NCBI GenBank assembly: GCA_002011085.2
Contig: MTMB02000001.1
Coordinates: 477,820-541,819 of the forward strand
Origin: Candidatus Geothermarchaeum rappei
GTDB lineage: Archaea > Thermoproteota > Nitrososphaeria > Geothermarchaeales > JDFR-13
Direction: 5' to 3'
DNA: 64,000 nucleotides
Numbering within the stretch: position 1 is the stretch's first letter; each line of letters opens with the position of its first letter. Below, piece by piece: positions 9,620 through 20,062 of this stretch. The notes under the pieces are model-generated. The model was not told where the DNA came from. It saw nothing but the letters and a program-made list of their open reading frames with translations, and did not search any database. The position numbers were made by a program, and so were the translations under genes.

Positions 9620-10921
9620 ATGAAGTCCCTTAAGCTGTATCCGGGTGGTGCTTCTCCCGATGCGGAGAAAAAGTTTACGACAATGGCGACTTTCATTACA
9701 GCCAAGGCGGAGGGCTCATGGCTAATCGATGTGGATGGCTACCGCTATATTGATTTCTCGAGTGGATGGGCATCTAATAACGTGGGTAATGTCCATCCCG
9801 AGGTATATGATGCTGTGGTTGAGGCCTTATCTAGATTTGGGTTTGTATATAACCATCTGTTGGCGCTTGAGCTGGCTGAAAAACTTGTTGAGATAACTCC
9901 CCCAAACCTCACTAGAGTGAGTTATGAGGTTTCTGGGACGGAGGCTGCTGAGGCCTCGGTATCATATGCATTGACCCATACTAAACGTCCTTTGATAATA
10001 AGCTTCATCGGGCAGTTCCACGGCGACTCTATTGGAGCCAGGAATATTGGCTCGGAGACGGCTGAACGTAAGAGTTATTTCGAGGCTATGCATGGGGGTG
10101 TAATATTCGCTCCATATCCCAGGAACTATAGAATACCGCTTAATATGACTGAGGAGGAGTATGCAGAACTTTGTTTATGGTATATTGAGGATAATATTCT
10201 CAAATACATAGCTGAACCGAGTAGAATTGCTGGTGTCTTATTCGAGCCTATGATGGCGGAAGGTGGAAATGTCATTCCACCCAAAAGTTTTGTAGAGGGT
10301 CTTAGGAAGATGGCTGATAAATATGGATGGGTATTGATCAACGATGAGGTTCTAACTGGTTTTGGTCGCACTGGAAGGATGTGGGGTATCGAACACTATG
10401 GTATAAAGGTGGATATACTGGTTACGGCTAAGGGATTGACAGGGGGCCTCATACCGATTGGAGCCGTTGTAGGTTCGGAGGAGATTATGGGGCCTACGAA
10501 GGCATACTCGGGAAGTACGTTTGCGGGGAACCCAGCTGGGTGCGCTGCTGCATTAAAGACTATCGAGATCATGTATAGAGATAAGTTGATGGATCGCGCG
10601 GCTAAGCTGGGGGAGGAAGCCCTTAAGGTGATGAAGGACTGGATTCCTGAATATGATATTATAGCAGATGCAAGGGGTGTAGGTTTCCTCCTAGGCTTTG
10701 AAGTAGATTCTGGCCAGGGTGAACGAGTTGATGAGGAGCTTGCTAGGAGGATATTTGTGGAAGCCACTAAGTTTGGGGTAAGGGCTGTTTGGGATGAGGA
10801 GACTACCGTGAGGCTGTATCCACCGCTCACAATAGAGGAGGATGTATTATTCCAAGGCCTTGAAAGGATGGAAATGGCTATAAAGAAAGTAAACAATGAA
10901 TTTAAACAGAGTGGGCTATGA
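9620..10921 (+). CDS. Class III PLP-dependent aminotransferase (translation probably begins further upstream, near 9575)
   Basis: WASNNVGNVHPEV, INDEVLTGFGRTG, TAKGLTGGLIPIGAVV (PLP Lys region); upstream in-frame residues SYKELPGPKSREYL look native. Confidence 0.9.
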   Translation: MKSLKLYPGGASPDAEKKFTTMATFITAKAEGSWLIDVDGYRYIDFSSGWASNNVGNVHPEVYDAVVEALSRFGFVYNHLLALELAEKLVEITPPNLTRVSYEVSGTEAAEASVSYALTHTKRPLIISFIGQFHGDSIGARNIGSETAERKSYFEAMHGGVIFAPYPRNYRIPLNMTEEEYAELCLWYIEDNILKYIAEPSRIAGVLFEPMMAEGGNVIPPKSFVEGLRKMADKYGWVLINDEVLTGFGRTGRMWGIEHYGIKVDILVTAKGLTGGLIPIGAVVGSEEIMGPTKAYSGSTFAGNPAGCAAALKTIEIMYRDKLMDRAAKLGEEALKVMKDWIPEYDIIADARGVGFLLGFEVDSGQGERVDEELARRIFVEATKFGVRAVWDEETTVRLYPPLTIEEDVLFQGLERMEMAIKKVNNEFKQSGL

Positions 10922-11634
10922 AGATAAGTATCCGTAGAGCAATATTGCTAAAGGCACTGGACTATGCAAGTGTAAGTAAGGAGTTTAGAGACGGTATACT
11001 CGAAGGCTTTAGAAACGCGTATAAGGAGCATGGTGGGAAATCGGGTGATGATGTTAAAGTAGGCTTTTTAACCAGGTTCAGGCTTAGAGGAAGCAAGGTT
11101 ATTCCCGCATTAGATAATGCAAGGAAATATATTTTAAGACGTAAATTTAGAGAGGCTGGGAAGTATCTAGGAGAAGCAATTTATTATCTCTATATCATAG
11201 TATTATCTCAAGTTTCTACTGATGAGTTGAGTGAGAAGAAAATATTGTCTCACATTAAGAGCCTTAAACCTAGTTATGATGATGATCCAAAGGAGCTTCC
11301 AGTAAGGTTTATAGGCCACTTAAAGTCTATAGATATGAGTTCACTTGAGAAAGCTGTCTCAGGCCTCGCCGATCTAACCCTCTATATGATAGAGGGTACG
11401 TTTGTCCCCTTGAACCGGAGGGAGCTGGAGGAGCAGTATAAGCGTGAGAGGAACCTCCATTACTTCCTATATCTTCCCATGGCTATATTCCTGGCAGGTG
11501 TTATTCTCTACATATCGATCTTATTCGAATCGCCCCTATTATCATTTCTCGCCCCGCTTGCAGGTATAGTTATCCTCCAGCTACATAGAAAGTATTTCAG
11601 GCTTAAGAGGATGCTGGAGTGGGGCGCTAGATAA
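10918..11634 (+). CDS. Hypothetical protein with two C-terminal TM helices
   Basis: 238-aa ORF overlapping the aminotransferase stop; C-terminal YFLYLPMAIFLAGVILYISILFESPLLSFLAPLAGIVIL. Confidence 0.65.
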   Translation: MKISIRRAILLKALDYASVSKEFRDGILEGFRNAYKEHGGKSGDDVKVGFLTRFRLRGSKVIPALDNARKYILRRKFREAGKYLGEAIYYLYIIVLSQVSTDELSEKKILSHIKSLKPSYDDDPKELPVRFIGHLKSIDMSSLEKAVSGLADLTLYMIEGTFVPLNRRELEEQYKRERNLHYFLYLPMAIFLAGVILYISILFESPLLSFLAPLAGIVILQLHRKYFRLKRMLEWGAR

Positions 11635-11639
11635 TATTA

Positions 11640-12920
11640 TCACATATTACTACCTGTCATGAGTCTGGATGGGGAGAATATCCCGATGTCTATGACTGTC
11701 TCTTCACCCGCTATGAGTTGCGACACAAGTAACCCTGTTAAACCAGAGAATGTCAAGCCGAATCTACAATGCCCCCCTGCAACAAGCACCTTATCAGATC
11801 CCGGTAGATATCCTATCACCGGCAGTTCATCTGGTGTGCATGGCCTGAAAGCAGTTTCCATACTGATAATCTCCAAATCCTTCAGAATAGGGACTTGACT
11901 ATAAACCCTTGTCAACAGCTTCTCTAGTCTCCCGTGTGGAATCCTCGTGTCATAACCCACGAAGTCCATGATCCCTGCCAACCTAATAGTACCTCCTAGT
12001 GGTAGTGCCACGACCTTCGCCTCCTCAACCATCAGAGAATACTTGAGAGTATCGCTATTTTTCACCTTAAGTGTAAGGATATATCCTCTAGCCGGATGTA
12101 TCATAATATCATAGCCTGTTCTATTTAACAGATCCCTTATCCACGGTCCATTGGCTAGAACCAAGTAGTCACTTTCAAATACTCCTTTTCTAGAGAAAAC
12201 CCTTACACTCGAATCTTCATTAAATCCCAGTACCTCTATTCCCTCAATTATCTTGATGCCCTCTTCCACGGCTAGCTTCTTCAATCCAGCGATATACGCC
12301 TGAGGATCTAGTGACGCGTCGTAAACATATCTTAATCCACCTATTACGCTGGTGCTTAGACTAGGCTCTATCTCCCTCAATTCATCGCCATCTAGGATCT
12401 CGATCCTGAGTCCATCGGCTTCAACCTCCTCCGCATGTTTAACAGCCTCAGAAAGATAATCCCTATCCGTATAAATCTCGAGGATCGATCCCTCTCTATA
12501 TCTACAGTCTATATCCATCTCTCGTACGAGGCCCCGTATAATTTCTATGGCCTCCCTCCCTTTTCTCCTAAGGCTCTTCCATCTGGCATCCCTCGCTAGC
12601 CTCCGTCTATTTCCCAGTATATGCCTTATCCACCTGCATCCCATTCTCACAGGAGATATCTTAACTGGGCTAGCCTTGCTGGTCATCATCCTCATGACTT
12701 TTATATAGTCTATTGAAAGAGGGTATGGACTGTACATTGCTGGAACCACCAAGCCGGCGTTCTTCGAAGAAGCTTCACAGCCAACTTTATTCCTCTCGAT
12801 AACCATGACTCTATATCCTTTTCTAGATAGGAATATGGATATGGATAAGCCTATGACTCCACCACCAACAACTATGATCTCTTCGTGAGTAGCTTTCCCA
12901 CACATTCTGACCACATACAT
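11640..12920 (-). CDS. FAD-dependent oxidoreductase, DAO/glycine-oxidase-like family
   Basis: EEIIVVGGGVIGLSISIFLSRKGYRVMVIER Rossmann motif; C-terminal PVIGYLPGSDKVLVAGGHCRFGLTFSGLTG. Confidence 0.85.
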   Translation of the reverse strand: MYVVRMCGKATHEEIIVVGGGVIGLSISIFLSRKGYRVMVIERNKVGCEASSKNAGLVVPAMYSPYPLSIDYIKVMRMMTSKASPVKISPVRMGCRWIRHILGNRRRLARDARWKSLRRKGREAIEIIRGLVREMDIDCRYREGSILEIYTDRDYLSEAVKHAEEVEADGLRIEILDGDELREIEPSLSTSVIGGLRYVYDASLDPQAYIAGLKKLAVEEGIKIIEGIEVLGFNEDSSVRVFSRKGVFESDYLVLANGPWIRDLLNRTGYDIMIHPARGYILTLKVKNSDTLKYSLMVEEAKVVALPLGGTIRLAGIMDFVGYDTRIPHGRLEKLLTRVYSQVPILKDLEIISMETAFRPCTPDELPVIGYLPGSDKVLVAGGHCRFGLTFSGLTGLLVSQLIAGEETVIDIGIFSPSRLMTGSNM

Positions 12921-12925
12921 AGAAA

Positions 12926-14179
12926 TTATCTGGAGATCTCTTCTTCTACATCGATTACCTTACCCCTTGTCTCGGGTAGGAGCCAGCATACCGTACTCAT
13001 TAGTGTAAATCCAATTAATGACAACCCTACTATAGCGGGAGCGAGTCCGATGGAGCTAGATAAAATGCCTACTAGAAAGCCGCTTATGGATAGGCCTCTA
13101 GCTACACTGAATACGAATGAAGTGCCTGTAGCCCTTACTCTCGTTGGGAACATCTCACTCGACCAGACTCCATATAAGGCATGTGCGCCGAATCCTAGGG
13201 GGAGTATGAATAGCGACGTTATAGCCATCTCTCTATTCATTGTTATTATTGTATAGTAGCCCAGTGCAATGGTACCGAGTAATCCTATGAGTGATGATGC
13301 GGCGAATGCTGCTCTTCTCCCTATCTTATCACTGATGAACCCTATAAATGGGAGAAAGGAGACTATGGCTAGGGATATTAGTAGGACTAGGTCACTCGCC
13401 TCAGTCACCCCGAATCCAAATAGCTCTACCAAGAGGGTTGGTGCCCAGTCCACTGAGGCATGGTAAGCGAATTCCGAGCTCCAGAAGAGGAGTGAGCCTA
13501 AAATAGTTAGCTTTAAAATACGTCCCTTAAATAGTTCCTTGACACCGACTTCCCTCTCCACCTCACCCATTTCTTCAAGCTCTTTATATTTCCTCCATAT
13601 CTTTGATTCCGGCATGAATATGGCTAGTATAGCTATTATGGGTATGGGGTATAGGGCTATCAGGAATATCGGGCGCCATCCATAGATCGGGTATAGAATA
13701 CTTACGGATGCTGCGCTGATAACGTACCCCAATACAAACATGGCGTGTATTAGACCTCCGAATAACCCCCTGTATCTAGGTGAATACGCCTCGCTTAGTA
13801 GTGCGAATCCAATTCCCCAGGATACGCCCATACCCGATAATATCCTGAGTAGAGCCAGTATCTCATAATTTGGGGCGAGTGATGATAAGGCGGTTAGAAC
13901 CGCGTCCCATGCAATGGAGTAGAATAAGGCGTTTCTCCTACCGAATCTATCCGCTAGTTCTCCGAATATAACTGCACCTAGTACTGTAGCCATATACTGG
14001 GCGGAGAATATGAGGCCTATAGCCCCCTTATCCACTCCAAATTCCTGCATAATGGGTACAGCTAGGAAATTTGTAATCGTCAGGCCTACCGCATCATGGC
14101 TCCATGCCAATACGGCTGCAACAAATATCAAAAGCTTATCCATTAGAGAATAATCCCTATCCATAAGCTCATCCTTCAT
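12926..14179 (-). CDS. Major facilitator superfamily transporter
   Basis: 12-TM-like; GELADRFGRRNALFYS and GFISDKIGRRAAFAASSLIG MFS loop motifs. Confidence 0.88.
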   Translation of the reverse strand: MKDELMDRDYSLMDKLLIFVAAVLAWSHDAVGLTITNFLAVPIMQEFGVDKGAIGLIFSAQYMATVLGAVIFGELADRFGRRNALFYSIAWDAVLTALSSLAPNYEILALLRILSGMGVSWGIGFALLSEAYSPRYRGLFGGLIHAMFVLGYVISAASVSILYPIYGWRPIFLIALYPIPIIAILAIFMPESKIWRKYKELEEMGEVEREVGVKELFKGRILKLTILGSLLFWSSEFAYHASVDWAPTLLVELFGFGVTEASDLVLLISLAIVSFLPFIGFISDKIGRRAAFAASSLIGLLGTIALGYYTIITMNREMAITSLFILPLGFGAHALYGVWSSEMFPTRVRATGTSFVFSVARGLSISGFLVGILSSSIGLAPAIVGLSLIGFTLMSTVCWLLPETRGKVIDVEEEISR

Positions 14180-14231
14180 AACCCTTATATAAAAATGATA
14201 TATCCCCAGAAATTATTTAAAAATTAGGATA

Positions 14232-15278
14232 TTATGAGATGATCCGCTCGATCAGTTTCTTAGCTAATGCAGGTCCCCTCATCAGCCCACGACCCCCTAA
14301 ACCATCTATTATATACAGGCCCCTAACTTCATCGATTTCTCTGCAAATCGGCTTGTAGTCGTGTGATATAGATATTGGCCCGCTCCATGAGTCTATAAGA
14401 CGCCACTGACTGAATTTAAATCTATACCTAAATCCCTCGAGGATTCTTTTTACTGCCTCATCATCGGGTTTCCTAAAGCCGTCATCCGCCTTCTCAATGG
14501 GGAATGAGTCGTACACCCCACCTATCCAGTGGCTATTCTCTGGCCTCCAATAGGAGTATATGTTCTCGTCCCAGACACCAACCATCTTAGTCCTATCTAC
14601 TTCAAACTTGAAAATTGGGACGCCTATTAGCCATACATTTAAATCTATTCCATGAGACTTCAGTATCTCCCTGTTCCATGGCCCCGAGGCGAGGACAACC
14701 TTGTCTGAATAATACCTATCTCCCTCATGGGTCTCAACGCCACGAACCCTATTCTCCTTGATGATGAGGCGTGTGACACGCTTCCCAGGCTGTAGATCAA
14801 CCCCCCTATCCATGAGCCTATTCCACATATATTTCAAGAGTTTGAAGGGGTTTAGGGTTAGGTCGCTGGGAGAGTATAGGCCTACCTCATCATGATATAA
14901 TTTTATATAACTCCATCTAGACATGACTTCCGCCGCATCCATTATCTCTATATCTGGAATAAGCTCCTTAAACTTCTCTAGATCCCTCTCCGCATCATCC
15001 TCATCCTCTATAGAGATGTATCCATCATTAATTATCTCACTATCACTTCTCAAGAACCCCCTGATAATCTCGATGGATTCGGCGGCCAGCTCTGAATCAA
15101 GTGGGTTATCCATCATCCTAGTTACAACGCCGCCGGATCTCGGGGTAGCCCCATCTGGAGACCTGTCTTTTTCAAGGAGTAGCGTCTTAAACTTCTTCTC
15201 CGTCGCGAAATACCCTGTGAATACCCCGGCAACACCAGCTCCAACTATGATAAGCTCATATTCCTCTTCGACGGGCAT
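14232..15278 (-). CDS. FAD-dependent oxidoreductase, DAO family
   Basis: YELIIVGAGVAGVFTGYFATEKKFKTLLLEKD; C-terminal GLYIIDGLGGRGLMRGPALAKKL. Confidence 0.85.
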   Translation of the reverse strand: MPVEEEYELIIVGAGVAGVFTGYFATEKKFKTLLLEKDRSPDGATPRSGGVVTRMMDNPLDSELAAESIEIIRGFLRSDSEIINDGYISIEDEDDAERDLEKFKELIPDIEIMDAAEVMSRWSYIKLYHDEVGLYSPSDLTLNPFKLLKYMWNRLMDRGVDLQPGKRVTRLIIKENRVRGVETHEGDRYYSDKVVLASGPWNREILKSHGIDLNVWLIGVPIFKFEVDRTKMVGVWDENIYSYWRPENSHWIGGVYDSFPIEKADDGFRKPDDEAVKRILEGFRYRFKFSQWRLIDSWSGPISISHDYKPICREIDEVRGLYIIDGLGGRGLMRGPALAKKLIERIIS

Positions 15279-15300
15279 AGCCCTATATACACCCTAGTAT

Positions 15301-17088
15301 CTACTGGAGGAGGTGTCGAAGTAGGAAATCAACCGTCTTTTTAACAGCATCCTTATTATTCTTCTCTTTTGTGAATCCATGCCCCTCATCTTCATACAAG
15401 ATATACTCGACTTCAATACCCTTCTCCCTCAATTTATCGACGATCTGCTCCGACTCCTCCTTAACAACCCTGATATCCCTGGCGCCCTGTACAATCATCA
15501 TCGGCACCCTTATATTATCCACATATGTGATTGGGGACCTCTCTTCTAGCATCTTCAGGTCCTCGGGGTCATCTGGGTCGCCCACCCACTTTTTCATGTA
15601 TCTCTTCCAATATGGTGGGACTGACCTTGTAAATGTGACGAGGTTACTGGGCCCAAACCACTCTACAGCTACTCTCCATAGGTCAGGGAGCCTCGTTACA
15701 CATGAGAGGGTTAGGAATCCGCCGAAGCTCCCCCCGACTACGCCGATTCTATCTTTGTCAACCCACTTCTTCCTAGAGAGGTATTTAATTAGATACTCCA
15801 CGTCCTTTAGTTCACCGCCTCCCCAGTCTCTATTAATCAGGTTTCTAAATGTCTTTCCAAATCCTGTTGATCCTCTGAAGTTTGGCATGGCTACAGCGAC
15901 TCCCCTACTAACGAGATACTGTGTAAGAGGTGAGTATCTAGGTCTACTCTGGCTCTGCGGCCCTCCATGGAGATATATAACAACGGGGAACGGCCCCTGG
16001 CCCCTAGGCTTGTATATAATTGTGTGGATACTCCTCCCATCGAAACTCTTATAATACTCTATCCGCGGCCTAGCCATATCACTCTTCGGGATATCCCCGT
16101 AGAACACGTCCACAACCCTCTTAAACTCATCGGTATTATAGTTACAGAGATATATCTCACTAGGCCGGTAAGGCGTAGACATCTGAATATAATACTTGTC
16201 TTGGGCCCCAGCCGACTGGATATCCTCTACCACGCCTTCAGGGACATAGATCCTCTGTGTAGCCTTTGTATGTAGATCCATTATATACAGCCGGGAATAT
16301 GACTCTACATTCACGCTGAAGAGGAATGTTTCCTTACCGATCGCAGCGAACTCAACGTCATAGTCACCGGCCCACAGGGCCTTCATAACCCTCCTCTCAA
16401 GATCATAGTATGCTAGGTAACGATATTCACGGTTTAGATCTGAGGCTAGGAAGAATCCATTCCTATAGGGCGCCAGCGGCTGGAAAACGGCTTCCCCCTC
16501 ATGGGGAGTCAGGTCTGAGACCTCCTCCTTTGAAAGGTCAAGTAGATAGAGATTTGTGTCTTCATGACTACGGATATCCTGTATAACTATCTTATCAGGG
16601 AAATACCAGTAGGCCACCTGGTATCCACCGAATCCATTCCATATCAGCTTACCCTCCCCACTAGTAATATCATGTAGATAGAGGTCGAAACGAGTCGGGT
16701 CATCTCTATTTGCGAAGTAGATGAGGCTCTTATTATCCCATCCCCAACAGTACCTAGACGTATAATGCACTATATCATCTTCGAGTATAAGTTCTCTAAA
16801 CCACCCCTCCCTCGATGAGTATAGGTAGAACTGCCATATCTCATTACCCTTATCGTCAACATTAAACAGGAGCCGCTCCCCATCAGGTGACCAGGATATT
16901 GGGACGGCCCTCTCATCTACAAATGTGGTTATCCTCCTGGGATTGCTATTCTCCTTATAAATCCATATGTTTACCTGGCCAGACATATTGGTTGATACCG
17001 CCAGGACTTCGTCAGTTGGATGTGGAGCAAAGCCCGTTAATATATTATAGGCCAGATACCTATCCATAGGATATCTCTTCACGGTCAT
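15301..17088 (-). CDS. S9-family serine peptidase (prolyl oligopeptidase/acylaminoacyl-peptidase-like)
   Basis: N-terminal beta-propeller; GVVGGSFGGFLTL nucleophile elbow, VIYLHGGPQSQ oxyanion region, QGARDIRVV and EDEGHGF catalytic D/H. Confidence 0.9.
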   Translation of the reverse strand: MTVKRYPMDRYLAYNILTGFAPHPTDEVLAVSTNMSGQVNIWIYKENSNPRRITTFVDERAVPISWSPDGERLLFNVDDKGNEIWQFYLYSSREGWFRELILEDDIVHYTSRYCWGWDNKSLIYFANRDDPTRFDLYLHDITSGEGKLIWNGFGGYQVAYWYFPDKIVIQDIRSHEDTNLYLLDLSKEEVSDLTPHEGEAVFQPLAPYRNGFFLASDLNREYRYLAYYDLERRVMKALWAGDYDVEFAAIGKETFLFSVNVESYSRLYIMDLHTKATQRIYVPEGVVEDIQSAGAQDKYYIQMSTPYRPSEIYLCNYNTDEFKRVVDVFYGDIPKSDMARPRIEYYKSFDGRSIHTIIYKPRGQGPFPVVIYLHGGPQSQSRPRYSPLTQYLVSRGVAVAMPNFRGSTGFGKTFRNLINRDWGGGELKDVEYLIKYLSRKKWVDKDRIGVVGGSFGGFLTLSCVTRLPDLWRVAVEWFGPSNLVTFTRSVPPYWKRYMKKWVGDPDDPEDLKMLEERSPITYVDNIRVPMMIVQGARDIRVVKEESEQIVDKLREKGIEVEYILYEDEGHGFTKEKNNKDAVKKTVDFLLRHLLQ

Positions 17089-17172
17089 CTCCCTCCTAAA
17101 TACTATTCTCTATTAAACCCCTATATCCTCTGTCGCTATTAAGAAAATATTATTAGAAGGCGTGTTAATTAA

Positions 17173-17757
17173 CTAGGTATCCAGAAACCTGTTATAGATA
17201 AACTGTGTTATCCCACTCCATTCTCTAAATCTTATAATACGCCTCTTTTCAATATATTCATCTGCATCTGGAGGTAGCCTCATATTCCACGGCTGTGAAT
17301 AGACTATTGATAGGCCGCCTCTCATTGCAAACCCTGTTATAGCATGGGGATTGTCATCTATCAAGACATCGATATTCAACAGTGTCCGGTCGACGGTGTT
17401 ACCCACAAGGAGTGTATGAAACTGGAAGCCGTTTTTCCTCAGCCAGTTATACGTCTCCCCCGCTGTTGATGCCGGCCGTGCAGTAACAATTATTACATGG
17501 AATTCCTTAACAAGCCTATTAACCCCCTCCACCGCCCCCTCTATAACCGGCATGTTCCTGAGGAAGTCGTCGTATTCAAGACATTTCTCAAAGATCGTTT
17601 TAAAACTATACCCGCCTATCAATGTATCCCAGCTATCCACATCCTCCTTCGTCATCTCCACATCCTTGAGTATCGTGCCCCGGATAAATTCCAGCATATA
17701 GGTGACGTGGTCTGTTAAGACCCCGTCGATGTCCACCGCTATCCTAGTCATAATCAA
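17173..17757 (-). CDS. HAD-like phosphatase / 5'-nucleotidase-like protein
   Basis: IAVDIDGVLTDH motif I; HVIIVTARP; NIDVLIDDNPHAI. Confidence 0.75.
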   Translation of the reverse strand: MIMTRIAVDIDGVLTDHVTYMLEFIRGTILKDVEMTKEDVDSWDTLIGGYSFKTIFEKCLEYDDFLRNMPVIEGAVEGVNRLVKEFHVIIVTARPASTAGETYNWLRKNGFQFHTLLVGNTVDRTLLNIDVLIDDNPHAITGFAMRGGLSIVYSQPWNMRLPPDADEYIEKRRIIRFREWSGITQFIYNRFLDT

Positions 17758-17785
17758 TATAGAATATTATTATCATAGATAAAAT

Positions 17786-18442
17786 GTGGAAAAGCTTATA
17801 GCACAACGGAGCCTATTGAATATGCTTGAGGTCATCCCGATGATAGATAATGTCTTCATCGAGGACTTTATATATGGAACGATACTCTTCATCTTCATCA
17901 TAATCGTTGTCTACTCCACCAAAAAATATAGGAATATATGGATAAACAGGAAAATCATCCACCTCAGTAGCGTCCCAGCAGTGTTATTCTACATGTATTT
18001 CTTTAGAGAACCATATGTCTTCCTAATCTACTCAATAGTATTCACAGTCATGCTCTTCTCAAAGCATGTGAAGAAATCGTTGGATGGCTGGTATCAGGTT
18101 GAGGGGAACCTTGGAGAGGTGTATTTCACGTTATCATATGGAGTTTTAAGTATCGTGGCATGGCCTGAATACAAGATACTCGCTGGGGTGGCGATGCTAT
18201 ATATGGCAGTCGGGGACTCAGTTACGGGGATCGTGAGAAGTAGATTTGTCGATAGATGGCAGAAACACTGGACCGGCTCCATAGCAATGCTTATAGCCAC
18301 ACTATTTATAGGCATATACCTCCTTGGATACCGCGGCATACCACTGGCTCTAATCGCTACGGTGGCCGAGGCACAGCCATACATAGATGACAACCTGATA
18401 GTTCCACTACTAACCTTCCTAGTAGGATTACTCCTTGTATAG
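17786..18442 (+). CDS. Polytopic membrane protein, dolichol kinase/phosphatidate cytidylyltransferase-like
   Basis: NRKIIHLSSVPAV...; VGDSVTGIVRSRFV...KHWTGSIAMLIATLFIG typical of CTP-transferase/dolichol kinase family; start may be 17822. Confidence 0.65.
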   Translation: MEKLIAQRSLLNMLEVIPMIDNVFIEDFIYGTILFIFIIIVVYSTKKYRNIWINRKIIHLSSVPAVLFYMYFFREPYVFLIYSIVFTVMLFSKHVKKSLDGWYQVEGNLGEVYFTLSYGVLSIVAWPEYKILAGVAMLYMAVGDSVTGIVRSRFVDRWQKHWTGSIAMLIATLFIGIYLLGYRGIPLALIATVAEAQPYIDDNLIVPLLTFLVGLLLV

Positions 18443-18470
18443 TAATAAAGAAATGGAGGTGACGCGGCCT

Positions 18471-19832
18471 CTACAATATCTCTGAGAACCTAACTAAAGT
18501 CAGTGCAACATGTTTCATGCTCTTAACAAAGTCCTCAACCCTGATGTTCTCGTTAGGAGCATGGCTCTTAGAGCCATAGTAGCCTACACCCGCGCCTGTC
18601 ATAGGTATCCCAAGCAGGTTGGTAAACATGTATATAGGGCCTGATCCACCTGACAAGGGCGTCACCTGAGGATCTGAGCCGTAGACATCTACGGCGGCTG
18701 ATATAGACGCCTTCACAATAGCCTCATCAGGCTTTGAATATCCAGATGGATACATGCTATGAACCTCTATATCAACATCGTCGAACCCGTTTTCAACAAG
18801 ATACTTCCTCGTCTTCTCAAGCAGCTTCCCAGGATCCTGCCCTGGGACAGGCCGTATATCTATCTTGGCCATAGCATATGAAGGAATAACGGTCTTAGAA
18901 CCCTTACCTATATACCCTGAGTAGATGCCACATACATTCAGTGAGGGAGAGGTTAACAAGGCCTTATATGCATCAAATCCCTTAAGCCCCCCGACAAACT
19001 CCTTGATACCCAGGTCGTCCTTCATCTTCTCAAGCTGACTCGGGTCCAGCTTCTGAATAAGTTCATCAGCCATCTCCAGAAACTCCTCATCGATATCGTC
19101 ATAGAATCCTGGGATAGGGATGTATCCATCCTCCCTCTTCAGGAGAGTTAACAGCCTAACTAGCCTCCATATGGGATTCGGTATCAGGGGAGCGCTCCCA
19201 CTATGGGAATCCCTATTAGCACCCTTTACAGTCAACTCCAAATAAAGCATACCCTTAAAACCCAATGTAATGCCTAGCCTCCCAGTTCTCCCCACATACC
19301 CTGTCTCCCAAATACCTCCCTGGGCAACCAAAAAGTCTCTCTTCTTCTCTATCGCGTTTAGAAAGTTGGGGGAGCCTATCTCCTCCTCACCCTCTACCAC
19401 AAACTTCACCTTAAGCCCAAGCTCATCGAGATAGGGCATTAATGCATCTAAGGCACCGATCCTCGCGGCAATATTACCCTTATTATCCGCCACTCCCCTA
19501 CCAAATAAGAAGCCGTTTTTCCTAGTCATCTCAAAGGGTGGAGACTCCCATAGATCCAGTGGCTCAGGAGGCTGGACATCATAATGATTATAGATAAGCA
19601 CGGTCTTATCACCGGAACCCACCTCACCGAAAACCACTGGATGCCCTCCAAAGCCCTCAACACTAACCTTCACCCCTCTCTCCCTGAGGAGTGATGCGAC
19701 AAGCTCTGCACCCTCATCCATGTGTTCACCAACCGCCGAGACCGTAGGAACACTGATCAGGCTTCCAAGGACATCAACATAATCCTTATAATGAGAATCA
19801 ATAAACCCAAAGACTTTATCTACATCAACCAT
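18471..19832 (-). CDS. M20 family metallopeptidase (ArgE/DapE/dipeptidase-like)
   Basis: VLIYNHYDVQPPEPLDLWESPPFE, GRGVADNKGN, EGEEEIGSPNF metal-site motifs. Confidence 0.9.
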   Translation of the reverse strand: MVDVDKVFGFIDSHYKDYVDVLGSLISVPTVSAVGEHMDEGAELVASLLRERGVKVSVEGFGGHPVVFGEVGSGDKTVLIYNHYDVQPPEPLDLWESPPFEMTRKNGFLFGRGVADNKGNIAARIGALDALMPYLDELGLKVKFVVEGEEEIGSPNFLNAIEKKRDFLVAQGGIWETGYVGRTGRLGITLGFKGMLYLELTVKGANRDSHSGSAPLIPNPIWRLVRLLTLLKREDGYIPIPGFYDDIDEEFLEMADELIQKLDPSQLEKMKDDLGIKEFVGGLKGFDAYKALLTSPSLNVCGIYSGYIGKGSKTVIPSYAMAKIDIRPVPGQDPGKLLEKTRKYLVENGFDDVDIEVHSMYPSGYSKPDEAIVKASISAAVDVYGSDPQVTPLSGGSGPIYMFTNLLGIPMTGAGVGYYGSKSHAPNENIRVEDFVKSMKHVALTLVRFSEIL

Positions 19833-19948
19833 TGGAAACCACCGTCTAACAAAATCCTAATTCCAAAGAAGTATAATAATGTTGCTAATTCAACAGATGT
19901 AATAAATAAAAAACATGTGGTAACCTCATATAAGAAACATCAAAACAT

Positions 19949-20062
19949 CTTTAGGTGTCCATTGACATTGTTATTTTGACGGGTTGTCTTTTGTCACACA
20001 TACAAAATTAAAATATCCAAAAATATCATCCTATTAAATAGAAAAACCCAAAAACAATAACG
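19949..20062 (+). promoter_or_regulatory. CRISPR leader 1
   Basis: AT-rich sequence CTTTAGGTGTCCATTGACATTG...CAAAAACAATAACG directly upstream of array 1; same sequence precedes arrays 2 and 3. Confidence 0.9.

Noticed and set aside
10396-10896. Minus-strand ORF of 166 aa opposite the aminotransferase
   Set aside because: Shadow ORF antisense to a strongly conserved gene; low-complexity Ser-rich composition and no motif.
15371-16054. Plus-strand ORF of 227 aa opposite the S9 peptidase
   Set aside because: Shadow ORF in the antisense frame of a well-supported peptidase gene.
19722-19979. 85-aa ORF spanning the left edge of the CRISPR island, considered as the missing N-terminal half of the wHTH remnant
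   Set aside because: Its translation shows no HTH-like features and it overlaps the M20 peptidase start and leader 1.
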